From: Arabidopsis thaliana
Taxonomy: Eukaryota; Streptophyta; Magnoliopsida; Brassicales; Brassicaceae
Length of the DNA stretch: 64,000 bases
Reading direction: 5' to 3'
NCBI RefSeq assembly: GCF_000001735.4
Contig: NC_003070.9
Span: 9,424,001-9,488,000, forward strand
The translations under genes were made by a program, and so were the position numbers. Below are positions 10,718 through 22,922 of the stretch, piece after piece. Under the pieces are notes generated by a model, which was not told where the DNA came from, made no database searches, and worked only from the letters and a program-made list of their open reading frames with translations. How positions within the stretch are numbered: position 1 is the stretch's first letter; every line of letters starts with the position of its first letter.

Positions 10718-13700
10718 ATGGAATCTGGCGTTGTTTCGAAGCCGCATAGGCTCAAGTATGACGTATTCCTCAGTTTCCGTGGCGCAGACACGCGCGATAA
10801 CTTCGGAGACCATCTCTATAAAGCGCTCAAGGATAAAGTTCGGGTCTTCCGCGACAACGAAGGTATGGAACGCGGAGATGAGATCAGTTCAAGTCTTAAG
10901 GCAGGCATGGAGGACTCTGCGGCCTCTGTCATCGTCATATCGCGTAACTACTCTGGCTCTCGCTGGTGCCTTGATGAATTAGCTATGCTCTGCAAGATGA
11001 AATCATCTCTAGATCGTCGAATCTTACCCATTTTTTATCATGTCGATCCCTCGCATGTTCGCAAACAGAGCGATCATATCAAGAAGGATTTTGAAGAACA
11101 CCAAGTAAGATTTAGCGAGGAGAAAGAGAAGGTACAAGAATGGAGAGAAGCTTTGACATTAGTTGGGAATCTTGCTGGATATGTTTGCGAGTAGGACTCC
11201 ATTATCTCATTTAGAATCATGTAGACATTAGTAGAAGATGAACTGAATTTAGGATTTGACTATTTTTTTTTTTTGGAATTTGGCAGCAAGGACTCGAAGG
11301 ATGATGATATGATAGAGCTTGTGGTGAAAAGGGTTTTAGCTGAATTGAGCAATACACCAGAGAAAGTGGGAGAATTCATTGTTGGTCTGGAATCACCTTT
11401 AAAGGATTTGACGGGCCTGATCGACACTGAATCCAGTTCTGGCGTCCAAGTCTTGGGACTTTATGGTATGGGTGGTATTGGGAAGACTACCCTTGCAAAA
11501 GCCTTTTATAACAAGATTGTCGGAAACTTCGAGCAACGAGCTTTCATCTCAGACATTAGAGAAAGATCATCAGCCGAAAATGGGTTAGTCACTCTTCAAA
11601 AAACTCTCATCAAGGAACTTTTCCGTTTGGTACCTGAAATAGAGGATGTTAGCATAGGCCTGGAAAAGATAAAAGCAAATGTTCACGAGAAGAAGATTAT
11701 TGTGGTTTTAGATGATGTTGATCACATAGACCAGGTTCATGCCCTGGTTGGTGAAACAAGATGGTATGGTCAAGGAACACTTATAGTAATCACTACTAGA
11801 GATTCTGAGATTCTGAGTAAGCTCTCAGTGAACCAACAGTATGAGGTCAAGTGCTTGACTGAGCCGCAGGCATTGAAGCTCTTTAGTTATCATTCACTAC
11901 GAAAAGAAGAACCAACAAAGAATCTGTTGGCGTTATCCAAGAAGATTGTCCAGATATCAGGACTATTGCCGCTTGCAGTTGAAGTTTTTGGATCTCTTTT
12001 GTATGACAAGAAGGAGGAAAAGGATTGGCAAACTCAACTGGATAAGCTGAAAAAGACTCAACCAGGCAATCTTCAGGATGTTCTGGAACTGAGTTTCAAA
12101 TCTTTAGACGATGAAGAAAAGAAAGTATTCCTCGACATTGCATGTCTCTTTCTTAAAATGGAGATAAAAAAAGACGAAGTTGTCATTGTACTGAAAGGAT
12201 GTGGGTTAAACGCTGAGGCTGCTCTCAGTGTCCTTAGACAGAAATCTCTTGTTAAGATCTTGGCAAACGATACTCTTTGGATGCATGATCAGATTAGAGA
12301 CATGGGTAGGCAGATGGTCCTTAAAGAAAGCCGTGAGGATCCGGGATTGCGAAGTAGACTCTGGGATCGTGGTGAAATTATGACCGTACTGAACAATATG
12401 AAGGTATGAATATGAAGTTATATATTATTTGTATATAAGACATACATACTGATGATCTGTTTTCTTTTTCCTGTAATGGAATGACAGGGAACATCATCCA
12501 TTCGAGGAATCGTACTTGACTTTAAAAAAAAGTTTGCTAGGGACCCTACTGCAGATGAAATTGTCTCGAGGAATCTACGCAACAATCCGGGTATCTACTC
12601 TGTATTCAATTACCTGAAGAATAAGTTAGTAAGATTTCCAGCAGAGGAAAAGCCAAAAAGTTCTGAAATCACCATTCCCGTAGAATCTTTTGCACCAATG
12701 ACGAAGTTGAGACTTCTTCAGATTAATAACGTGGAACTGGAAGGAAATCTTAAACTTCTCCCATCTGAACTCAAGTGGATACAGTGGAAAGGTTGCCCCT
12801 TAGAAAATCTCCCTCCGGATTTTCTTGCTAGGCAACTTTCTGTTCTTGATCTTTCAGAGAGTGGAATAAGACAAGTCCAGACTTTGCGCAACAAAATGGT
12901 AAGCTTTCTTCTTTCCTGTAGCATGGGGAAGCATATAGTTTTAAGTCAAATTCTCACTGTAAAAACATTTCTCTGTTTCTTTCAGGTGGATGAGAATTTG
13001 AAGGTTGTAATTTTGCGTGGTTGCCACAGCTTAGAAGCCATTCCTGATTTATCAAACCATGAAGCCCTAGAGAAGCTTGTTTTCGAGCAATGCACCCTTC
13101 TGGTGAAGGTTCCTAAATCAGTTGGTAATCTGAGAAAATTGATTCACCTGGACTTCAGAAGGTGTTCAAAGCTTTCTGAATTTCTTGTGGATGTTTCTGG
13201 ACTTAAGCTTCTTGAAAAACTATTCCTCTCTGGCTGTTCAGATCTGAGTGTGTTACCAGAAAACATTGGTGCCATGACAAGCTTGAAAGAGCTTCTTCTT
13301 GATGGAACTGCGATAAAGAACTTACCAGAATCTATAAATCGCCTCCAAAATCTTGAAATCCTTAGTCTAAGAGGTTGCAAAATTCAAGAGCTACCTTTGT
13401 GCATAGGAACATTGAAATCGCTGGAGAAGCTATATCTTGATGATACTGCGTTGAAAAATCTTCCGAGTTCTATTGGAGATCTAAAAAATCTCCAGGACCT
13501 CCATTTGGTACGCTGCACATCCCTTTCTAAGATTCCTGACAGTATCAATGAGCTCAAATCTTTGAAGAAACTATTCATCAACGGAAGCGCGGTGGAGGAA
13601 TTACCTCTAAAACCGAGTTCACTGCCAAGCTTGTATGACTTCTCAGCAGGAGATTGCAAATTTCTGAAACAGGTTCCGAGTTCAATTGGTAGATTAAATT

Positions 13701-15219
13701 CTCTTCTCCAACTTCAGTTGAGTAGCACCCCAATTGAAGCTCTACCAGAAGAGATTGGTGCCTTGCATTTTATACGCGAACTTGAGTTGAGAAACTGCAA
13801 ATTTCTGAAGTTTCTGCCTAAGTCAATTGGAGATATGGACACACTCTATAGCTTAAACCTTGAAGGCTCTAACATTGAGGAACTGCCGGAAGAATTTGGC
13901 AAGCTGGAAAAGCTAGTTGAACTGCGAATGAGCAACTGTAAAATGCTCAAGAGGCTTCCTGAATCGTTTGGAGACTTGAAATCTCTTCACCGTCTGTACA
14001 TGAAGGAAACTTTGGTCTCAGAGTTGCCAGAAAGTTTCGGAAACCTCTCAAATTTAATGGTACTGGAAATGCTGAAGAAGCCTCTTTTTAGAATTTCTGA
14101 GAGTAATGTTCCAGGTACAAGCGAAGAACCTCGTTTTGTAGAAGTACCAAACTCTTTCTCAAAGCTCTTGAAGCTTGAGGAACTAGATGCTTGCAGCTGG
14201 AGAATATCGGGTAAAATCCCTGATGATCTTGAGAAGCTTTCGTGTTTGATGAAACTGAATCTGGGGAATAATTATTTTCATAGTCTTCCGTCTAGCCTCG
14301 TAAAGTTATCAAATCTCCAAGAACTTTCATTACGTGACTGCCGAGAGCTCAAGCGTCTTCCCCCTCTTCCATGTAAACTGGAGCAGCTAAACCTAGCAAA
14401 CTGTTTCTCATTGGAGAGTGTATCCGACCTTTCAGAGTTAACGATCTTGACGGATCTCAATCTCACAAACTGTGCGAAAGTGGTTGATATTCCAGGCCTA
14501 GAGCACTTGACGGCTCTGAAAAGATTATACATGACCGGATGTAACTCCAACTACTCCCTTGCAGTAAAGAAAAGACTTTCCAAGGTGATTCCAAAAACTC
14601 CACAGAATCTCATCATGGCCTATTTAAAAAACTTTCTTACACCACTTTTGATTTGTTACTGCAGGCTTCTTTGAAGATGATGCGGAATCTGAGCTTGCCT
14701 GGAAACAGGGTCCCGGACTGGTTCTCGCAAGGCCCTGTCACATTCTCAGCTCAACCGAACAGAGAGCTCAGAGGTGTAATCATTGCTGTTGTTGTGGCTC
14801 TTAATGATGAAACCGAAGATGACGACTATCAGCTGCCTGATGTGATGGAGGTTCAAGCCCAAATTCATAAACTTGATCATCACAAATGCACCAACACATT
14901 GCATCTCTCCGGAGTGCCTAGAACAAATAACGATCAGCTTCACATCTGCCGATACTCAGCTTTTCACCCACTGGTTACGATGTTGAAAGACGGGTACACC
15001 ATACAGGTGATCAAACGAAACCCACCAATCAAACAAGGCGTTGAGCTAAAGATGCATGGCATTCATCTCGTTTACGAGGGGGATGATGATTTGGAAGGCA
15101 GAGAAAATACTTTACCCGAGACTCAACAAACCGTTTCTCAGAAACTTGCCAATTTTTTCAGCTCTTTCGAAGAAGAAGAAGGTGAAACCATCTCAGAAAG
15201 TGAATCTACAGTTATATGA
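10718..15219 (+). CDS. TIR-NBS-LRR immune receptor 1 (At1g27170 type)
   Basis: Exons 10718-11190, 11287-12403, 12488-12898, 12986-14584 and 14665-15219 give 1384 residues with all phases matching. Order: TIR (YDVFLSFRGADTRDNF near residue 14, WCLDELAML with the putative catalytic Glu), NB-ARC from about residue 180 (P-loop GMGGIGKTTLAKA near 218, kinase-2 IIVVLDDVDHID, GLPL-type SGLLPLAVEVFG, MHD as WMHDQIRDMGRQM), then some 20 leucine-rich repeats with LPxxIGxLxxLxxLxL periodicity. The last exon carries the post-LRR C-JID segment (LPGNRVPDWF). TNLs are intracellular receptors that detect pathogen effectors; the TIR acts as an NADase after oligomerisation and signals through EDS1. The P-loop, MHD and TIR glutamate are intact, so it looks functional. 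It may be extended at the N terminus by the exon at 9577. Confidence 0.92.
14021..15110 (+). repeat. Near-identical 3' tract of the TNL pair, copy 1
   Basis: From GAGTTGCCAG to GAAAATAC this segment reads identical to 20626-21715, including the 80-base intron, while flanking parts of the two genes differ at many sites. It covers the last LRRs and most of the C-JID exon. Confidence 0.8.
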
Positions 15220-15858
15220 TCTGCTAGTGCAGATAGGTTAAGAAACTGCTCACAAATAATCTTAATCGATACAAAATGTTTGTTGCTCATATACGATTTG
15301 GTGTTTTGGCTTTTGTGTTTTTCTTTGTTCCTTGTCTCTTTAGTCTTTACCTTTTGATAATACAAACAATATAAATAAATAAAACCAAAAAGAAGAGGAA
15401 ACTCTTGTTTCCAATGATCTCGGGCATTCTTTAATAACAATCCAACAGAACTGTGAAGGAATCTTCTTCTGTGTTTTTTGTTTTGACGGCTTCCATCTTT
15501 AAGAAAGTCAATGGATAGAAAAGAATAAAATAGAACATGTTGCTTGTGTGTCCTATAGCACTAACGAAAAAGAACACTGCATCTGCGTATCCTTTTTGTC
15601 TTTCAAAACCTTAATTAGCAGTGTGTGCCGTTCTGATTTAAGATAGATATGGAACTGCCTGACGTTCCGGTGTGGAGAAGAGTCATGTCCGTTGTTTGGG
15701 ATTATATAAAACTGTTTGCGTGTGATGTAACACTAAAGCCTAAAGACTCTAAACTATAATAACTATATAACTTCTTTACTGATTGTCGTGAAAGAGTTTC
15801 TGCATTCTTTGAGGCGTTGACTTTCAATATTGATATCGAAGAAGAAAGATCGGAGATA
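15220..15858. other. Spacer between the two TNL genes
   Basis: 3' UTR of the first receptor gene, then promoter-like sequence of the second with a weak copy of the TGTGCCGTTCTGAT / CTGACGTTCCG block at 15617-15680. Confidence 0.6.
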
Positions 15859-18800
15859 ATGATGAAGACCGGTGCTGTTGTTTCCAATCCACGTTCGAGG
15901 GTCAAGTGGGACGCATTCCTGAGTTTCCAAAGAGACACGAGCCACAATTTCACGGATCGTCTCTATGAAGCGCTTGTCAAGGAAGAGCTCCGGGTTTGGA
16001 ACGATGATTTGGAACGTGTGGATCATGATCATGATCATGAGCTACGTCCAAGTCTCGTGGAGGCTATAGAGGACTCGGTGGCTTTTGTCGTCGTCTTATC
16101 CCCTAACTACGCTAACTCTCACCTGCGCCTCGAAGAATTAGCTAAGCTCTGCGATCTAAAATGTTTGATGGTACCGATCTTTTATAAGGTTGAACCACGG
16201 GAAGTTAAGGAACAGAACGGTCCTTTCGAAAAGGATTTTGAAGAGCATTCCAAAAGATTTGGCGAGGAGAAGATACAACGATGGAAGGGAGCTATGACTA
16301 CGGTCGGAAATATCTCCGGATTCATTTGCGGGTATGTATGACTTCAATTTCTCATCTCTAGTTTTGTTTCCGCATTTCTAATCTCTTTTATACAAGTAAG
16401 TTTGGTAGAGATACTTTGACATATGCTACATCATCATCTAAAACTTCTAAGCATCATCTTTATGTTTCTTGAAATCATCTCTCCCATTCACCATTTAATT
16501 TACTACGAATTTTCGAAAATTTTGGAATTGGAAAAGACTCTGGTTCTCTTATTGTCTTTCAACTACTAAAGCCAAGTTTTTGTTCAGAGATCAAAACTAT
16601 ATGAGTAACTATAGGACATAGGCAAAATATTCATTAGAATTTCTTTGATCTGTTATTTGCTTTGATTCGATTAGAAAATTTCGGATAGATGTGACTACAC
16701 GAAGCAAATCAAAATACTAAAAATCAATATCGGTTAAACTGTAGTGCTCTGCAATACGTATATAGAAATAGACAATAATTACAGATATAAGTATTCATAT
16801 ATATATATATATATATATGTATATAAGTTTTGTGTATATTTATTCATCAAATTAGTTATTTAAATATTAAATTTTAAACAAATCAAGAAAAGTATATTTG
16901 AATATAATGTTGTTATTATTGGTTTAAAATTTGTTTTTAACATAATTTATTTTTATAATTAATTAAAAACTTTTAAGAAGTAACTCGGATACACCAAAAA
17001 TCTAGGATATCATTTTGTGCCAAGGTACTACTAATTAATCTAAGCTTAGAGTAAAAAAGATGAGTCAAGTAATTTAACACTGCGTGTCGTTCTGATTGAC
17101 TACAGAAAGAACTGTGTGTCGTTTCAGAAATAAGGGAAAAAGAGAGTCAAATGCGAAGTTTTTTTTTTCTTTTTTAACAAAACCACAAAGTGTTGACCTT
17201 TTCCCACAAAAATCGAAAAGCTTGGTCGTCATCGTTGTAATGTCCCAGATTCTGGAATCCGAGAATCGAAAAGCGTCATGAAGTGAGGTTTGCAGGAGAT
17301 CCAATTGGAGATGGAGACTGGCGTTGTTCCGAATAGGCTAAAGTACAGCGTCTTTCTGAGCTTCCGAGGATTCGACACGCGAACCAACTTCTGTGAGCGT
17401 CTGTATATCGCTCTCAACGAAAAGCAAAATGTCCGAGTCTTTCGCGACAACGAGGGTATGGAAAAAGGTGATAAGATCGATCCAAGTCTCTTCGAAGCCA
17501 TTGAGGACTCGGCTGCCTCCGTCATCATCTTATCCACTAACTACGCTAACTCTTCTTGGTGCCTAGATGAATTAGCTTTGCTCTGCGATCTTAGATCGTC
17601 TCTGAAACGTCCCATGATACCTATCTTCTATGGAGTCAATCCCGAGGATGTCCGCAAACAGAGCGGTGAGTTCAGGAAAGATTTTGAAGAGAAAGCGAAA
17701 AGTTTTGATGAGGAGACGATTCAGCGATGGAAGCGAGCTATGAATTTAGTCGGAAATATCCCTGGATATGTTTGCACGTAGGAAACCATGTAGACATATA
17801 CTCATACTCGATAACATGGTTTTTTTATTTAGCTGCTTTTTGTTGAAATTCCGTTGTTGTTGGCAGAGCAAAGACTGTTGGAGATGACAATGAAGGCATA
17901 AACAGAGAGAAAGTAGATGACATGATTGATCTGGTGGTGAAAAAGGTTGTAGCTGCTGTGAGGAATAGACCAGAGATAGTTGCAGACTACACTGTTGGTC
18001 TGGAATCACCTATAAAGGATTTGATGAAACTGTTCAACACTGAATCCAGTTCTGGCATCCAAGTCATGGGACTTTATGGTATGGGCGGTATTGGGAAGAC
18101 TACCCTTGCAAAAGCCTTTTATAACAAGATCATTGTTAACTTCAACCGTCATCGAGTTTTCATCGAAAGCGTTAGGGGAAAATCGTCAGACCAAGATGGT
18201 TTAGTCAATCTACAAAAAACTCTCATCAAGGAACTTTTCCGTTTGGTACCTGAAATAGAGGATGTTAGCATAGGCCTGGAAAAGATAAAAGAGAATGTTC
18301 ATGAGAAGAAGATTATTGTGGTTTTGGATGATGTTGATCACATAGACCAGGTTAATGCGCTGGTTGGTGAAACAAGCTGGTATGGTGAAGGAAGTCTTAT
18401 AGTCATCACTACCAGAGATTCTGAGATTCTGAGTAAGCTCTCAGTGAACCAACAGTATGAGGTCAAGTGCTTGACTGAACCGCAGGCGTTGAAGCTCTTT
18501 AGTTTTTATTCACTACGAAAAGAGAAACCACCAACACAGGGTTTATTGGAGTTGTCCAAGAAGATTGCCGAGGTGACGGGACTGTTGCCACTGGCTGTTA
18601 AAGTGTTTGGTTCTCATTTTTATGACAAGGACGAAAACGAATGGCAAGTTGAACTAGAGAAGCTGAAAACCCAACAAGACAAACTTCACGGTGTTCTGGC
18701 TCTGAGTTTCAAATCTTTAGACGAAGAAGAAAAGAAGATATTCCTCGACATTGCATGTCTCTTTCTCAAAATGGATATAACAAAAGAAGAAGTTGTCGAC

Positions 18801-21800
18801 ATACTGAAAGGATGTGGGTTAAACGCCGAGGCTGCTCTCCGTGTTCTTATACAGAAATCTCTCCTTACAATCTTGACAGACGACACTCTGTGGATGCATG
18901 ATCAGATCAGAGACATGGGTAGGCAGATGGTTCATAAAGAAAGCAGCGATGATCCTGAGATGCGGAGTAGACTCTGGGATCGTGGTGAAATAATGAACGT
19001 ATTGGACTATATGAAGGTTATTTATATCTATATCTTCATTTATATATCATTTGTGTTTGACTTACATTCTCACGACCGTGTTTTTTTGTAATGAGATAAC
19101 AGGGAACATCATCCATTCGAGGAATCGTACTAGACTTTAATAAGAAGTTTGCGAGGGACCATACTGCAGATGAAATTTTCTCGAGTAATCTACGCAACAA
19201 TCCGGGTATCTACTCTGTATTCAATTACCTGAAGAATAAGTTAGTAAGATTTCCAGCAGAGGAAAAGCCAAAAAGGTCTGAAATCACCATTCCCGTAGAA
19301 TCTTTTGCACCAATGAAGAAGTTGAGACTTCTTCAGATTAATAACGTGGAACTGGAAGGAGATCTTAAACTTCTCCCATCTGAACTCAAGTGGATACAGT
19401 GGAAAGGTTTCCCATTAGAAAATCTCCCTCCGGATATTCTTTCTAGGCAACTTGGTGTTCTTGATCTTTCAGAGAGTGGAGTAAGACGAGTCAAGACTTT
19501 GCCCCGCAAAAGGGTAAGCTTTCTTATTTCCTATAGCTTGGGGAGTTATATAGTTTCACTGCTAAAATAATTCTTTCTGCTTTTCAGGGGGATGAGAACT
19601 TGAAAGTTGTAAATTTGCGTGGTTGCCACGGCTTAGAAGCCATTCCTGATTTATCAAACCATAATGCACTAGAAAAGCTTGTTCTTGAGCGATGCAACCT
19701 TCTGGTGAAGGTTCCTAGATCAGTTGGTAATCTGGGAAAATTGCTTCAGCTGGACCTTAGAAGGTGCTCAAGTCTTTCTGAATTTCTTGGGGATGTTTCT
19801 GGACTGAAGTGTCTTGAAAAATTTTTCCTCTCTGGCTGTTCAAATCTGAGTGTGTTACCAGAAAACATTGGTTCCATGCCATGTTTGAAAGAGCTTCTTC
19901 TTGATGGAACTGCGATAAGTAACTTACCGTACTCTATTTTTCGCCTCCAAAAGCTTGAAAAGCTTAGTCTAATGGGTTGCAGGTCTATTGAAGAGCTACC
20001 TTCGTGTGTAGGATATTTGACATCGCTCGAAGATTTATATCTTGATGATACTGCATTGCGAAACCTTCCTAGTTCTATTGGAGATCTAAAAAATCTCCAG
20101 AAGCTGCATCTGATGCGCTGCACGTCCCTTTCTACGATTCCTGAGACTATAAATAAGCTCATGTCATTGAAGGAATTATTCATCAATGGAAGCGCGGTGG
20201 AGGAGCTACCTATAGAAACCGGCTCACTCCTATGTTTGACTGACCTCTCTGCAGGAGATTGCAAATTTCTGAAACAGGTTCCGAGTTCAATTGGTGGATT
20301 AAATTCTCTTCTCCAACTTCAGTTGGATAGCACCCCAATTGAAGCTCTACCAGAAGAGATTGGAGACTTGCACTTTATTCGACAACTTGACTTGAGAAAC
20401 TGCAAATCTCTGAAGGCTCTGCCTAAAACAATCGGAAAGATGGACACACTCTATAGCTTAAACCTTGTAGGCTCTAACATTGAGGAACTGCCGGAAGAAT
20501 TTGGCAAGCTGGAAAACCTAGTTGAACTGCGAATGAACAACTGTAAAATGCTCAAACGGCTTCCTAAATCGTTTGGAGACTTGAAATCTCTTCACCGTCT
20601 GTACATGCAGGAAACTTTGGTCGCGGAGTTGCCAGAAAGTTTCGGAAACCTCTCAAATTTAATGGTACTGGAAATGCTGAAGAAGCCTCTTTTTAGAATT
20701 TCTGAGAGTAATGTTCCAGGTACAAGCGAAGAACCTCGTTTTGTAGAAGTACCAAACTCTTTCTCAAAGCTCTTGAAGCTTGAGGAACTAGATGCTTGCA
20801 GCTGGAGAATATCGGGTAAAATCCCTGATGATCTTGAGAAGCTTTCGTGTTTGATGAAACTGAATCTGGGGAATAATTATTTTCATAGTCTTCCGTCTAG
20901 CCTCGTAAAGTTATCAAATCTCCAAGAACTTTCATTACGTGACTGCCGAGAGCTCAAGCGTCTTCCCCCTCTTCCATGTAAACTGGAGCAGCTAAACCTA
21001 GCAAACTGTTTCTCATTGGAGAGTGTATCCGACCTTTCAGAGTTAACGATCTTGACGGATCTCAATCTCACAAACTGTGCGAAAGTGGTTGATATTCCAG
21101 GCCTAGAGCACTTGACGGCTCTGAAAAGATTATACATGACCGGATGTAACTCCAACTACTCCCTTGCAGTAAAGAAAAGACTTTCCAAGGTGATTCCAAA
21201 AACTCCACAGAATCTCATCATGGCCTATTTAAAAAACTTTCTTACACCACTTTTGATTTGTTACTGCAGGCTTCTTTGAAGATGATGCGGAATCTGAGCT
21301 TGCCTGGAAACAGGGTCCCGGACTGGTTCTCGCAAGGCCCTGTCACATTCTCAGCTCAACCGAACAGAGAGCTCAGAGGTGTAATCATTGCTGTTGTTGT
21401 GGCTCTTAATGATGAAACCGAAGATGACGACTATCAGCTGCCTGATGTGATGGAGGTTCAAGCCCAAATTCATAAACTTGATCATCACAAATGCACCAAC
21501 ACATTGCATCTCTCCGGAGTGCCTAGAACAAATAACGATCAGCTTCACATCTGCCGATACTCAGCTTTTCACCCACTGGTTACGATGTTGAAAGACGGGT
21601 ACACCATACAGGTGATCAAACGAAACCCACCAATCAAACAAGGCGTTGAGCTAAAGATGCATGGCATTCATCTCGTTTACGAGGGGGATGATGATTTGGA
21701 AGGCAGAGAAAATACATTACCCGAGGCTCAACAAACCGTTTCTCAGAAACTTGCCAATTTTTTCAGCTCGTTTGAAGAAGGTGAAGCCAGCGCAAAAGGT

Positions 21801-21818
21801 GATTCCACTGTTGCATGA
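15859..21818 (+). CDS. TIR-TIR-NBS-LRR immune receptor 2 (At1g27180 type)
   Basis: Exons 15859-16335, 17296-17777, 17867-19016, 19103-19513, 19588-21189 and 21270-21818 give 1556 residues in one frame. The first TIR (KWDAFLSFQRDTSHNF) is divergent: FRG is lost, the WCLDEL motif reads HLRLEEL (Glu kept, Trp and Cys lost), and a VDHDHDHDHEL-like His-Asp insertion lies in the BB-loop region. The second TIR (YSVFLSFRGFDTRTNF, WCLDELALL) is canonical. NB-ARC has GMGGIGKTTLAKA, IIVVLDDVDHID and WMHDQIRDMGRQM; LRRs and the C-JID follow. Joining the TIR exons needs the donor after 16335, four bases past the one homologous to the first gene; the homologous donor is out of phase. A start at 17311 would give a single-TIR form of 1392 residues. 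It is the tandem duplicate of the preceding gene and shares an identical 3' end. Confidence 0.88.
16794..16826. repeat. TA microsatellite in TNL 2 intron 1
   Basis: An alternating TA run within the long AT-rich intron between the two TIR exons. Confidence 0.8.
17078..17210 (+). promoter_or_regulatory. Promoter-like block before the canonical TIR exon, copy 2
   Basis: It carries CTGCGTGTCGTTCTGATTG, CTGTGTGTCGTTTCAGAA and AGAGTCAAATGCGA in the same order as copy 1, followed by a W-box GTTGACC near 17192. It sits inside the intron that separates the two TIR exons, as copy 1 does. Confidence 0.5.
20626..21715 (+). repeat. Near-identical 3' tract of the TNL pair, copy 2
   Basis: Partner of 14021-15110 at a constant offset of 6605 bases. 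I saw no difference across the tract; divergence resumes at 21716. Confidence 0.8.
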
Positions 21819-22922
21819 TCTGCTACCACAGAGAAGTTAAGAAACTGCACAAAAACATTCTTTCCATACAAGCTGTTTGTTGATCATATAGCGTGTGTGC
21901 TTCTGTAAGTTTTTTCTTTCTAGGATGTTTAGTTGTTTTTTTACAGTTTATACCGTTGCTTCTATAATCAATAAAAACCCAAAAAGAGGAGACTCTTGTT
22001 TCCCACAATTCTGTGCAATTTTGTAGAATGTTCACAAAATTTGTGAAGACTTGGTTAACAAATCCAAAGACTTCTATGATCAAGGTATTTTATCTGCTAA
22101 AGACCTAAAGTGTGTTTGTTCTATTTCTCATTCTCCAACAAGTTTTCATATATTTACTGTTTCCATTGTAGCAGATGAAGCTTTACATAAAACCGAGAGT
22201 CCAAGTGTCCTGCTCGATACAATAAGTGTATGCTGAATTGACATTTAAGTCACTCGATACAAAAAATGACTTTCACAACTTGTAACAGTAGTAACAAAGA
22301 AGAAAGTAACAAATTGTGAAAGGAAATGTTGACAAGACGATAGCAAGCATTATTGAGAAGTGGGGTCGAAGTTCATGTGTCTATGGCCAAGCGAGACGCA
22401 GACATCTCTACATCTGCCTCCAACATATCGGTTTCTTTTAACTCTATTGTCTTTATTATAAGACCAAACCCCACATCTCATCCAAAAGATATCACAACAC
22501 ACCAAATTACGCATTGACCTTTTTGACTATCAAAGACATTACTTCAAAAGATAAAATCAACAGACAAATAAACATTCTTCAAATGATTCAACTCCAAGGC
22601 ATAGAGCCGTTACGAACCTAAGAAATTAAACCAAATGCCAAACTATAGGAGAGCTTGAAATAAGACTGAAATCTTCTCATTTCATCAGAAGAGGTTACAT
22701 TCCAAAGAGTACATTAATGACCCAAACGAATGTACAGAATTATACGGTAGGAGATACAAGACAAACACGAGCACTGACACGGTTAAAAACTAACAACACT
22801 GAGGGAAGGAACAAAGAATGAGATATAAAGTAAAAAAAAAAAAGCTTCTGATACAAAAGTAGATTTCTCATACCTTCTTAGCGCTTAAGCTGCCAAAAAA
22901 GACTACTTTCTGGTAAAGATAC
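21819..22922. other. Convergent spacer between TNL 2 and BIR3
   Basis: 3' UTRs of two convergent genes and about 600 bases of spacer between them. No coding frame with support. Confidence 0.6.
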
